This document shows, piece by piece, positions 42,608 through 53,100 of a stretch of DNA of 64,000 nt (its first letter is position 1; every line of letters begins with the position of its first letter). The position numbers were made by a program, and so were the translations under genes. The stretch is from Anthoceros angustus (lineage: Eukaryota > Streptophyta > Anthocerotopsida > Anthocerotales > Anthocerotaceae): NCBI GenBank assembly GCA_010909165.1, contig MU008152.1, positions 372,001 to 436,000 of the forward strand, read 5' to 3'. The notes under the pieces are model-generated. The model was not told where the DNA came from. It was given only the letters and a program-made list of their open reading frames with translations, and ran no database searches.

Positions 42608-44190
42608 TGTCCACAGTCCCGGACCCCAAACCGAAAATGCAGTGGCAGGGAACCGGAAATTGGAATGTTCACGATCTTGGCTTGCTTGACATCAGGCATG
42701 AACCCCCAAATCCCATGCCTTCCCGGGGCGGGCCGGGCCGGGCAGGGCCGGATAGGTTGCCTCTCGGACCGGTTCCCTCTTTGTCAGCCAGTCAGATGAA
42801 GCCGATGAACCGGGCAAGACGAGACGCTTGGCAAAGCGTGCCAATTCCAGGCGAACCTCTTTCGAAACGCGTGACTGTCCCATGCACGCAGACCCGTCGG
42901 TGCCAAGTGGCGAGCAAGCGTCCTCCAATGCCATCCCTGCAGGCTGCAGAGCCGAGCTCGCAGTCCGCATGTGCAGAGTTACGGAACCATCGCTTTCCTC
43001 CAAGCCAGTCGCAACTACACACATGCATATGTACAAAGCAAGCAAAGGAGGGGACACACAATTCCGGTGGGTGGCCGTGTTGTATCAGTGTCCTATCCTG
43101 CGCTTGCATCTCTTGTGTGTGGAAGAGATGCTCAGGACTGTACTCGGCAGCCTGGCCGGCTATCGCCTTAGGTTTCGACTGCCCGAGCTCACAAAGCGGC
43201 AACGACAACAAGACGAAGAATAACATCTTTTTTTAATTCAAAGTCTGCTAAACCCTACAAGACAAGGAAGGCGCCACGCTCAATCAGGCTCTGTCACACT
43301 TGCAACCTTGGAGGCGCAAATTGGGGACGACAAAGCCCCGATCCCGCTCCTGATCGCGCGCCTGGCTCTTCCAGTGCGGGCCAACCGCGACAGATGCAAA
43401 AGGGGAAGACGCGCGGCCTGTTCCGGCCCGGCCCGAAAGCTTAGGTTGCAGTGCAAGGTTCTCGGATCGTTGGCGGAGGTGTTACCCGGCCCCGGCCATG
43501 GCCCCGGCGGCGGACAGGACAACGCATGAGTTGGGCCCGCGCAGATTAGTAGCTCATTTAATAAACGATTAAATGCTGCAGGGTGGAGGTGACATGCCTC
43601 CCCCGGGCGGCCCCGCCTGGTAGGTAAACAATGCGGCTTCCGCCATCCCAGGGAGAGATGCGAGGGCAGCGTCCAGCCCGTGGGGCGTGGAGCGTGGGGC
43701 GTGGGCGGTGGCCAGTGGCCACCACGGCAAGACGCCAGGACAGAGCCCAGAGACAGAGCCGGGCAAGCATCCCGTACCGTCGCGGGTACTTCCGCGTACG
43801 GCCCCGAATTCCGCACCAGCAACGTCAGTCGCAGGTAGGGAAGGTGCCCCAGGTGCCATGTGCATCTCGTCCAGGCGGCACTCGGGGCTGGGAAGGCAAC
43901 CGCAACTGCAACCACAGGCCTCCTCCGGATACCACCCGGGCTATGGCGCTGTCACTGCGTCCCTGCAGCGACGCTGGGCACAGCGCGCCGCTCGCCCGCT
44001 CGCCCGCTCGCCCGCTCGACCGCTCGACGCTCGGCTCCAGGCCTGGAGCTGGTGCAGGCGCCATCGCTTCCATCGCCCCCTTTAAGGCGACCGCGGCCCA
44101 GCCAGGCCATGTTCATGCTCGTCTCAGAGTCTCCTTCCTTCCCGTCACCGGCGCCTGCTCAGCTCCCTCGTTCTCCTTCCTGCTGCAGCC
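42608..44190. other. GC-rich spacer upstream of the MFS gene
   Basis: The sequence is very GC-rich, with GGGCC runs near 42720-42755 and a CCCGCTCG tandem run at 43989-44027. Long frames occur on both strands but none shows a domain. The last part should contain the MFS promoter and 5' UTR. Confidence 0.5.
43989..44027. repeat. 8-bp CCCGCTCG tandem run
   Basis: About five copies of CGCTCGCC/CCCGCTCG, the last ones degenerate, lie 165 bp upstream of the MFS start codon. Confidence 0.8.
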
Positions 44191-45876
44191 ATGGCTGCCC
44201 TGCAGCAGCATTCCGTCTGTGTGCCTGCGGGGTCGCTGGAGACGACGACGACGACGGTCACCGTGGTGGGCGATGGATCCGGAGGTGACGGGACGGGCGA
44301 TTGCAAGGCCCCGGAGCCCAGCCACGGGCGGCTGCTTCCTTTGGGGAAGTTCCTCATCGTGTACGGCTGCATGTCTACCGGGACGCTGCTGGGCGCGCTG
44401 GATCAGACGGTGGTGGCGACCATCCTGCCCCGAATCTCCACCGACTTCGGCGCGGCGCGGGACATTTCCTGGGTGGGCACGGCCTTCCTCCTCACCTCCA
44501 CCTCCTTCCAGCCCATCTTCGGCTCCCTCTGCGACGTCCTCGGCCGGAAGGCCTCCTTCCTGCTCTCCATGATGCTCTTCGCGCTGGGCACGCTGGCGTG
44601 CGGGCTGGCGCCCAACATCATCTCCCTGGTGCTGGCGCGGGCGGTGGCGGGGCTCNTCGGACGTGGTGGTACTCCGGCACAGGGGGAAGTACCAGGGCAT
44701 CCTCCAGGCCGTGAACGGGGCCGGGAGCTTGCTCGGCCCGCTCGCGGGGGGGATCTTCGTCAAGACCCTCTCCTGGAGATGGGCCTTCTACTTCCAGGTG
44801 CCCATCGCCGGGGCCGCCTTCATCGCCTCCCTCTTCTTCCTGCCCAACACCGGCAAGCCCGCGGGGAGCCTGCGGGAGCGATTCAAGACGCTCGACTACA
44901 CCGGGATGCTGCTCCTGGTATCCGGCACCTGCATCTTCATGACGGGCATCACGTACGGCGGATCCACCTACCCCTGGCACCACCCCATCATCATCTCCCT
45001 GCTGGTGGCCGGCCCGGTGGTCATCCTCGCCTTCGTGTACAACGAGTCCCTGGTCGCCGTGCCCATCATCCCCGGCAGCATCTTCAGCATCGCCGCCGTC
45101 GACCTCATCTTCTGCGCCAACTTCCTCTTCGGCCTCGTCTTCTTCTGCTCGCTCTACTACCTCCCGCTCTACTTCCAGGTGGTGTCCGGGCAGGACGCGC
45201 TGCAGTCCGGGATCTCTCTCATCCCGCTCACCGTCACCTGCATCTTCTTCTCCTGGTGCAGTGGCCTCATGACCTCCCTCACGGGGAACTACAAGGTGTC
45301 GCTCATCGTGGGCTACACGCTCATGCTGGTGGCGTCCGGGCTCATCTACACGCTCGACAAGCACACGCCCAGCCCGCTCGTGAAAACCTACATGCTCATC
45401 ATGGGGTGCGGGATGGGCTGCCAGCTGCAGAACTCCCTGGTGGCCGCGCAGTCCGCCGTGCGGAAGAAGGACGTGGCTCGCACCACCGCCGTGCGCAATT
45501 TCTTCAGGAACTTCGGGGGCGTCTTCGGGCTGGGGATCTCGTCCGCCATCCTCAACACCACTCTCAAAGGCGGCATCAACGCCCTTCTGGGCCCCATCCT
45601 GCCCGACGTCACCACGGATCAGATCATCGTGTCGCCCCTCGACCTGCAGGTCTTGGGCTTGAAAGACGAGCACGAGGACATCGCCGTCAACGTTTACGTC
45701 AAAGCCCTCAAGCTCGTGTTCCTGGTGTGGATCCCGGCTTCCGCCGTCTGCTTCGTCTGCGGCTGTGTCGTCCCGTCCTACGATCTGGACCGCGCCGACG
45801 ACGGCGAGCCCCGACGAAAGCCTTACCTCTGCTCGCCGCCGAGGCATCCGGCGGTCGCGGCTGAACCCAAGCCTTA
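44191..45876 (+). CDS. DHA2-type (14-TM) major facilitator transporter, interrupted by assembly N
   Basis: A single intronless frame starts MAALQQHSVCV at 44191. It runs through LLGALDQTVVATILPRI (DHA2 motif), DISWVGTAFLLTST, the motif-A loop GSLCDVLGRK and ARAVAGL up to an N at 44656. The same protein resumes in another frame from about 44657 (SDVVVLRHRGKYQG, SWRWAFYF) to a stop at 45874-45876. About 14 residues normally found between AVAGL and this block are absent, so the N probably stands for a collapsed gap and the frame change is an assembly effect. Many hydrophobic segments fit 14 helices. Family members are proton-driven drug or metabolite exporters. The ISWVGTAFLLTSTSFQP pattern is most like fungal members. 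Codons are strongly C/G-ending, unlike the neighbouring genes. The substrate is unknown. Confidence 0.85.
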
Positions 45877-46959
45877 AAGCTTTAGTTTCGTTTTCGTTAT
45901 CGTTAATTAGCCTAGCCCATTTTTGGTTTCCTTACTCCGGGCTCGCTTCGGCGTCAGACAACTTTTTCCAGAGCTCCTCGACTCCATAGCTCCTCGACTC
46001 TTACGACCTTTCTTGTGAATGACTCTTCTCTGGCTCTGTAAAGGTATCAGGCTTGCCTAGGCAGCGGCAGCGGCAGCGGCAGCAAGGCCCTTATTACACC
46101 TTTCTTTTTTTTGATACTGGTGCAGAAATACCTCCAGGGTCTCACTTATGAACGACAGCCTTTCCACACCGAGTCCTTGCTGTGTGCTGCAGGGCTATGA
46201 TGCTGCCGGCCTGGCCTGGCCAGACGAACAATGAACACACACTAGGCTCTACTGGTACATATGCCTACGGGCTGCCACAGACGCTGCTGCGAAAGCGATG
46301 AAGGCAGACACCTGCACTGACCGGCCAACGGGACCCCTGACACACGCTCACGCTTCCTGCGAGGCCGCCGATGGACAGTGATAGGCACACGGCACACATG
46401 CACACATGCACAACAGGCAACCCAGCAGAGAATATTAATTGCTTGCAAGGTCAGGACGCAGGAACTTAGAAGCTCCGCAGCAGACAGGCACAGCCTCGTT
46501 CATTGCTGAATGCGTTTTTTGTACAAGGTAGCAGAGCCCACTACATATAGCGGCGGCATGCTACTAAGATTGCCAGGCGCCCGAATCCCAGGTGCCTGCA
46601 GTTGCTGCAAAGGCCACCTGCTCTTAAAATACGAACACTTCAATCTAACCACGCAGATCAAATTCATCTTCACACCGTCTTGCTTCTTCACCCGCACAGT
46701 CCCCTATGTATGTATGTGTACCAGATACATATGTGTGATCCGGTTATGGTGATATGTAGAGGGCTGTTGCCGGGAGCCATGGTTGTCTGCCCGCCCCTGT
46801 ACCAGGATGCCCTTGTGGGGACAATGGCGGTGGGGCGACCGGAAACATCGGTGTCAGGAGTGTCAGTTGGCGTGAATTTTTATACGCATAGGGCGTCCCA
46901 GAAGGACGTGTGGCTCACCAGCCCTTCTTCCTGAAGAAAGAAGAAACCAGCCTTCGTGG
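45877..46959. other. Spacer between MFS and the first PPR gene
   Basis: No gene is seen. A short GCAGCGGCAGCGGCAGC run sits at about 46060-46083. The MFS 3' UTR and PPR promoter must lie here. Confidence 0.5.
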
Positions 46960-49755
46960 ATGGCGGAGCTGGCCGTTCCGGGCGGTTGTGCCCCACTGGC
47001 GAGCTGGAGCTCGGTGGACGCTCGTCATTCTCGGGGGCCGGCAGGATGTGAAACGGAGGTATCGTCTGAAACTGTGCGCAAGCTATGCCAGCAGGGGCAG
47101 CTCGATAAGACCGTTGAGGCTCTGGGAATTCTGGTGCACTCCGACTGTCACGTCTCCAAATCTCTCTTTCATACGGTCCTCAGAGAATGTGTGGTTAAGA
47201 GGGATCTGTATCTGGGTCGCCTAGTCCATGCTCTGTCTGTGAAGGAGGGATACGAGTCGGACACGTTCTTATGCAACCACATCCTGAGAATGTATGGTTC
47301 CCAAGCCAGGTTGGGGGAAGCGATGGATGTGTTCACCAAGGTTGCCAAACCGGATGCCTTCACGTGGTCTGCCCTGATTTCTGCGCATGTGAAACACGGG
47401 GAAGATAAGCAGGCCATAGAGCTGTATCATCGGATGCGCAGGAGCAGTGTGACGCCAGATGGCCATGTCTTTGTAGCAGCGCTTCAGGCTTGTGCGCGAG
47501 GGGCGGACTTGGAATCTGGGCAGCTGGTGCATGCTGATGTAGTGGCCAGTGGCGTTGAGCCTGATTTGTTCGTCTGCAGTGGCTTGGTGGACATGTACGC
47601 AAAGTGTGGCAGCTTGGAAGACGCTCACAGAGTGTTTGACGGGGTGCCTTTCAAAGATGTGGTGATGTGGAATGCCATGATAGCAGGATATTCCCAGCAG
47701 GGCATGGGTGAGGAAGCCCTTGCTCTTTACACTGCAATGCGACAAGAAGGCATCGCTGCACCCAATTCTGTGACATTTGTCTCCCTCCTGCAGGCATGTG
47801 CAAGTGTGGGCAGCACGGCTTTGGAGAAGGGGAAGCAGCTTCATGGAGAAATTAGAGATCGTGGACTGCGGGCTGATGTAGTCCTTGGTGGGAGCCTTGT
47901 GAACATGTACGCAAAGTGTGGCAGCCTAGGGGATGCCCGGTGCGTCTTTGACCGACTTTCTGAGAAAGATGTCGTGACGTGGAACGCCATGATAGCAGGG
48001 TACTCACAGAAGGGCAAGGGGGTGGAGGCTCTTCATCTTCTCAATGCTATGCAACACGAGGGCATGGTTGCACCCAGTGCCTTGACATTTGTGTCCCTCT
48101 TGCAGGCATGCGCAAGTGTGGGCACCCTGGCTATAGACGTGGGGAAGCAGCTTCATGCACATCTTAGAGAAAGAGGGCTTCAGACTGATGTCTTTGTGGC
48201 CAACAGCTTAGTAAACATGTACGCAAAGTGTGGGAGCCTGGAAGATGCGCAGGAAGTGTTTGACGGACTCGGTCAGAAGAATGTGGTGACGTGGAATTCA
48301 GTGATAGCAGGGTATTCTCAGCAGGGCATGGGGCAGGAGGCCCTTCGTCTGTACAATGCCATGCAAGAAGCAGGCATCATTGTACCCGATGCTGTGACAT
48401 TTGTGTGCCTCCTGCAGGCATGTGCTTGCTTGTCCACCGCCGGTTTGGAGAAGGGAAAGCATCTTCATGCTCAAATTAGAGAACAGGGACTTCAAGCGGA
48501 TGTCTTTGTAGCCAGCAGCTTGGTAAATATGTATGCGAACTGTGGAAGCGTAGATGATGCTCGGAGCGTGTTTGACGGACTCGCTGAAAAAAATGTTGTG
48601 ACATGGAATGCCATGATAGCTGGATATGCCCAGCAGGGCTTGGGGCATGAATCCCTTGCTCTGTATAGGGCTATGCAAGAAGAAGGCATGCCTGCACCTG
48701 ATGGTGTGACATTTGTGTCCCTCCTACAGGCATGTGCAAATGTAGCAGCTTTGCATCTGGGAAGGCAGCTCCATCAACAGATTAAAGAACAAGGGCTTCA
48801 AGCGGATGTCCTTGTAGCCGGCAGTTTGCTCAACATGTATGGGAAGTGTGGTAGCATGGTTGATGCGCAGCGTGTATTTGAGGCATTACCCGAACGAGAC
48901 GCAGTCGCTTGGAATGCACTGATTGCAGGCTACACTCGTCAAGGAGACAGTGAAGTGGTCTTTGACTTGGTTCCCAGAATGAAAGAGGATAGCATACAGC
49001 CAGACAGCATAACGTTCCTTAACGTACTAACGGTGTGCAGTCATACAGGCCAAGTGAACAAGGCGCAAGAGTACTTTGAGGCAATGAGCGCAGACTATGG
49101 CATCATTCCCACGACAGACCACTACACATGCATGGTGGATGTCCTGGGTCGTGCGGGACTTTTGGACAAGGCACTAACTGTAGTAAGAACAATGCCTGCC
49201 CTGCCTGATGCTGCTGTTTGGCATACTCTGCTAGCTGCTTGTCGAAAGTGGAGCAACGTGGAGGTGGGGCGCCATGCTTTTGATGAAGCAGTGAAGCTAG
49301 ACAAGCAAGATGACGCTGCATATGTGTCAATGTTGAATATTTACACAGGGGCCCAGATGTGGAAGCAGGCAAAGGAGATGCAGGAGAATAGAATGAGAAA
49401 CAGGGCATGGAAGCAGCCAGGCCAGAGCTGGTGGACAGACATGGATGGGCTGGTGCATAGCTTTTTGGTTGGGGATCAGAGGCATCCTGGAAGTAAAGCA
49501 GGAGTGAGCAATCACCTTATGTCTGAATTGAAGACACAAGGGGTTGTGTCGAATTCGGAGTCTTCCCCGCCAGACGTAGCTGATGATGAAAAGACTAATC
49601 ATTTGTTTGATCACGTTCTAACGCAGTGTAAAGTAGTTGCCCTGACTAAGAGCAGCCCAGGGGATCTCGAATTTCAAGGTTTGCTTCGTTTACGGTATGG
49701 CCATGGCCTTCACATCGAAAGTAGAGAACCAATCCATGCTTCTCAGTGGTGCTAG
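46960..49755 (+). CDS. PLS-class PPR protein A (6 triplets, E/E+, decayed DYW)
   Basis: An intronless frame of 931 codons. After a short N terminus, a region VRKLCQQGQLDKTVEALG is shared by all three neighbours. Then come six PLS triplets marked by MY-x-K/N-CG motifs at 47593, 47905, 48217, 48529 and 48835 plus a diverged first one (RMYGSQARL). The unit is exactly 312 nt, the last 306. The E/E+ region follows (AAVWHTLLAACRKW, then PGQSWWTDMDGLVHSF near residue 820). Beyond it the DYW domain is degraded: where the family has H-S-E the sequence reads DHVLTQCKVVALTKSSPGD. Such proteins bind organellar RNA one base per motif and direct C-to-U editing. Without its own deaminase this one could only act with a DYW partner. 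No clear transit peptide is visible. Confidence 0.88.
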   Translation: MAELAVPGGCAPLASWSSVDARHSRGPAGCETEVSSETVRKLCQQGQLDKTVEALGILVHSDCHVSKSLFHTVLRECVVKRDLYLGRLVHALSVKEGYESDTFLCNHILRMYGSQARLGEAMDVFTKVAKPDAFTWSALISAHVKHGEDKQAIELYHRMRRSSVTPDGHVFVAALQACARGADLESGQLVHADVVASGVEPDLFVCSGLVDMYAKCGSLEDAHRVFDGVPFKDVVMWNAMIAGYSQQGMGEEALALYTAMRQEGIAAPNSVTFVSLLQACASVGSTALEKGKQLHGEIRDRGLRADVVLGGSLVNMYAKCGSLGDARCVFDRLSEKDVVTWNAMIAGYSQKGKGVEALHLLNAMQHEGMVAPSALTFVSLLQACASVGTLAIDVGKQLHAHLRERGLQTDVFVANSLVNMYAKCGSLEDAQEVFDGLGQKNVVTWNSVIAGYSQQGMGQEALRLYNAMQEAGIIVPDAVTFVCLLQACACLSTAGLEKGKHLHAQIREQGLQADVFVASSLVNMYANCGSVDDARSVFDGLAEKNVVTWNAMIAGYAQQGLGHESLALYRAMQEEGMPAPDGVTFVSLLQACANVAALHLGRQLHQQIKEQGLQADVLVAGSLLNMYGKCGSMVDAQRVFEALPERDAVAWNALIAGYTRQGDSEVVFDLVPRMKEDSIQPDSITFLNVLTVCSHTGQVNKAQEYFEAMSADYGIIPTTDHYTCMVDVLGRAGLLDKALTVVRTMPALPDAAVWHTLLAACRKWSNVEVGRHAFDEAVKLDKQDDAAYVSMLNIYTGAQMWKQAKEMQENRMRNRAWKQPGQSWWTDMDGLVHSFLVGDQRHPGSKAGVSNHLMSELKTQGVVSNSESSPPDVADDEKTNHLFDHVLTQCKVVALTKSSPGDLEFQGLLRLRYGHGLHIESREPIHASQWC

Positions 49756-49880
49756 TCGAGGCGATGTGTAAAAGTGTGACGCGGCGAGACCTCACCCTTC
49801 AGGATGGGAGTCGCTGGTTTCACGTCGTACCCCAAGCTGTCGTCACATCAAAATGCGTAGTACATCAAGTCCCCCCTTGC
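49746..49880 (+). pseudogene. Out-of-frame remnant of the DYW domain of PPR protein A
   Basis: Just past the stop of the PPR frame, another frame reads SVTRRDLTLQDGSRWFHVV. This matches the V-x-x-R-E-I-x-x-R-D-x-x-R-F-H-H-F end segment of DYW deaminase domains. It shows that the ancestor had a full DYW domain, later broken by a frameshift. Confidence 0.6.
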
Positions 49881-50192
49881 GACGGTGTGTGCAGAGAGTA
49901 TGTAGGTAGTCCTTTCCGATGGAGATGCCAGACGCGAATTCGAATGTATGCAAAACTGGGCCTCTTAGAGCCCTAGGCCCAGCACGTGCTCCTGGCAGCA
50001 TGGCTTTCTGGAGCGATGCAATTGAGTCACGAACACAGCAACAGCATCCCTGGTGGGCACAGGTTCTGTGTACCCAAGTCGCTCGGAAGGGTTCCCGCTC
50101 AGCCGACTCAAGGATCCAACCGCTGGGAACAAACGATGGCTCAACGGGGAGCAGTCAAAGTCTGCTGAGATAACACCAACACGAGCTCCCAT

Positions 50193-53100
50193 TTGCCTGA
50201 ATGCCCGAGTCTCAGGAGGTCGTCAGAGTGGCTTAGTAGATTCTACGAGCCAGCTTGGGTGGATCCAAAACTGGCTGCTGCTCCGGTGGATATGCAAATG
50301 GGTTGTGCTACCCCTACATCGAGCTGGACCGTGCCGGATGCTCTTGACACTCGCAAGCCTGCAGGTTATGAAAGTGGTGTAACTGCCCAAACCGTGCGCA
50401 AGCTATGTCAGCAGGAGCAGCTCAGTAAGACTGTCGAAGCTCTGGGAGTTCTCGTGCACACAGACTGTCCTGTTTCCATCTCTCTCTTTCATACTGTACT
50501 CAGAGAATGTCTGTCGAGAAAGAATCTGCATCTTGGCCGTCGTGTTCATGCGTTTACCGTGAAGATGGGGTATGAGTCGGACACGTTCTTGTGCAACCAC
50601 ATTCTGCGAATGTATACTTCGCATGCCAGGTTACTAGAAGCTATGGATGTGTTCGCTGAGGCTGCCAAGCCAGATGCTTTAACGTGGTGTGCAATAATAT
50701 CTGCGCATGTTAAACAGGGACAAGATAAGCAGGCCATTCAACTGTACCAAAGGATGCGCAAGTCCGGTGTGAAACCAGATGGTCATGTGTTTGCAGCAGC
50801 TCTTCAGGCTTGTGCAAGGGGAGCAGACCTGAAATCTGGGCAGCAGGTGCATGCTGATGTGTTGGATAGTGGCATTGAGCCTGATTTGTTTGTATGTAGC
50901 GGCTTGGTGGACATGTATGCTAAGTGTGGCCGCTTGCTAGAAGCTCAGAAAGTGTTTGATGGGCTTCCTCAGAAAAGTGTGGTAACGTGGAGTGCCATGA
51001 TTGCAGGGTATGCCCAGCAGGGCATGGGGCAGCAGGCTCTCCACCTCTATAAGGCTATGAGAGAAGAAGGTATTGTTACACCAAATTCTGTGACATTTGT
51101 GTCTGTCCTACAGGCATGTGCAAGTGTGGGTACGCTGGCTTTGGAGAAAGGGAAGCAGCTTCATGCAGAAATTAGAGAACAGGGACTTCAAGCCGATGTA
51201 GTTGTAGCCAATAGTTTGGTAAATATGTATGCAAAGTGTGGCAGCATAGCGGATGCTGAGGTTGTGTTTAACGGGCTTCCTCAGAAAGATGTGGTGTCAT
51301 GGAACATTATGATTGCAGGATATTCCCAGAAAGGCATGGGGCCCGAAGCTCTTCATCTCCTCATGGCTATGCAGGAAGAAGGCACAGCTGCACCCAATCC
51401 TGTGACGTTTGTGTCACTCCTGCAGGCATGTGCATGTATGGGCACCCCAGCTTTGGAGAAGGGAAAGCAGCTTCACACACAGATAACAGAACGAGGGCTT
51501 CATACCGATGTCTTCGTAGCCAATAGCTTGGTGAACATGTATTCAAAGTGTGGGAGCCTAGAGGATGCTCAGGGAGTGTTTGACGGACTTGGTCATAAGA
51601 CTGTGGTGACTTGGAATGCCATGATAGCCGCATATTCCAGGCAGGGAAGGGGGCATGAGGCCCTGCGTCTTTACACTGCTATGCAAGAGGAAGGCATTTT
51701 TGCACCTGATTCTGTGACATTTGTGTGCCTCCTGCAGGCGTGTGCGTGTCTGGGCACCTCTGGTTTGGAGAAGGGAAAGCAGCTTCATGCACGAATCAGA
51801 GAACTGGGACTCCAAGCTGATGTGTTTGTAGGCAGTAGTTTGGTAAGCATGTATGCAAAGTGTGGCACCCTAGAGGATGCTCGCGGGGCGTTTGATGGAC
51901 TTGGTGACAAGAATGTGGTGACGTGGAATGCCATGATATCAGGATATTCGCAGCAGGGAATGGGGCAGGAGGCTCTTGATCTCTACCATTGTATGCAAGA
52001 AGAAGGGATTGTTGCGCCGGATTCTGTGACATTTGTGTCCCTCTTGCAGGCATGTGCCAGTGTGGGCGTCATTGCGTTGCAGAAGGGGAAGCAGCTTCAT
52101 GCACATATTAGAGAACAAGGACTTCAATCTGATGTGGTAATTGCGAACAGCTTGGTGAACATGTATGCAAAGTGTGGAAGCTTGGAGGATGCTCATGGCG
52201 TGTTTGATGGACTTCCTCAGAAAGATGTAGTGACTTGGAATGTCCTGATATCAGGATATTCCCAGAAGGGGATGGGGCTGGAAGCTCTTCATCTTCTCAG
52301 TGCTATGGAGGAAGAAGGCATGGCTGCACCCAATTCTGTGACATTTCTCTCTCTACTGCAGGCATGTGCAAGTGTGGGCACCCTGGCTTTGGAGAAGGGG
52401 AAGCAGCTTCATGCACAAATTAGAGAACAAGGGCTTCAGGCTGATGTGTTCATCGCCAACAGCTTGGTGAACATGTATGCAAAATGTGGTAGCCTAGAGG
52501 ATGCTCAGCGCATGTTTGATGGACTTTCTCAGAAAGACGTGGTGACGTGGAATGCCATGATAGCAGGATATTCCCAGCGGGGCATGGGCCATGAAGCCCT
52601 TCGGCTTTGCGGGGCCATGCAAGAAGGCTTGACTGCACCCGATTCTGTGACATTTGTGTGTCTCCTGCAGGCATGTGCATCGTTGGGGAGCCTGGCTTTG
52701 GAGAAGGGAAAGCAGCTTCATGCACAAATTAGAGGACAAGGACTTCAAGGTGATGTGACTGTTGCCAGCAGTCTATTAAACATGTACGCAAAGTGCGGCA
52801 GCCTAGAGGATGCTTGGGACATATTTGAGGGGCTCAATGAAAAAAATGTGGTGGTGTGGAGCGCCATGATAGCAGGGTACTCGCAGCAGGGCATGGGGCA
52901 GGAAGCTCTTGGTCTTTACAGGGCTATGCAAGAAGAAGGGATTGTTGCACTGGATCCTGTGATCTTTGTGTGCCTCCTTCAGGCGTGTGCAAGTGTGGCA
53001 GCTTTGCATGTGGGTAGGCAGCTACATTCACAGATTGAAGATCAGGGGCTTCAAGCGGATGCTGCGATAGGAAGCAGTCTGATAAACATGTATGCGAAGT

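Noticed and set aside
42568-43915. Several 130-220-codon frames on both strands upstream of the MFS gene
   Set aside because: High GC explains them. None has a domain, splice structure or consistent codon use.
44618-45847. A 409-codon open frame on the minus strand opposite the MFS gene
   Set aside because: It mirrors a very GC-rich coding strand with C/G-ending codons, which removes stops from the opposite strand. It has low-complexity Glu/Gly/Asp text and no domain.
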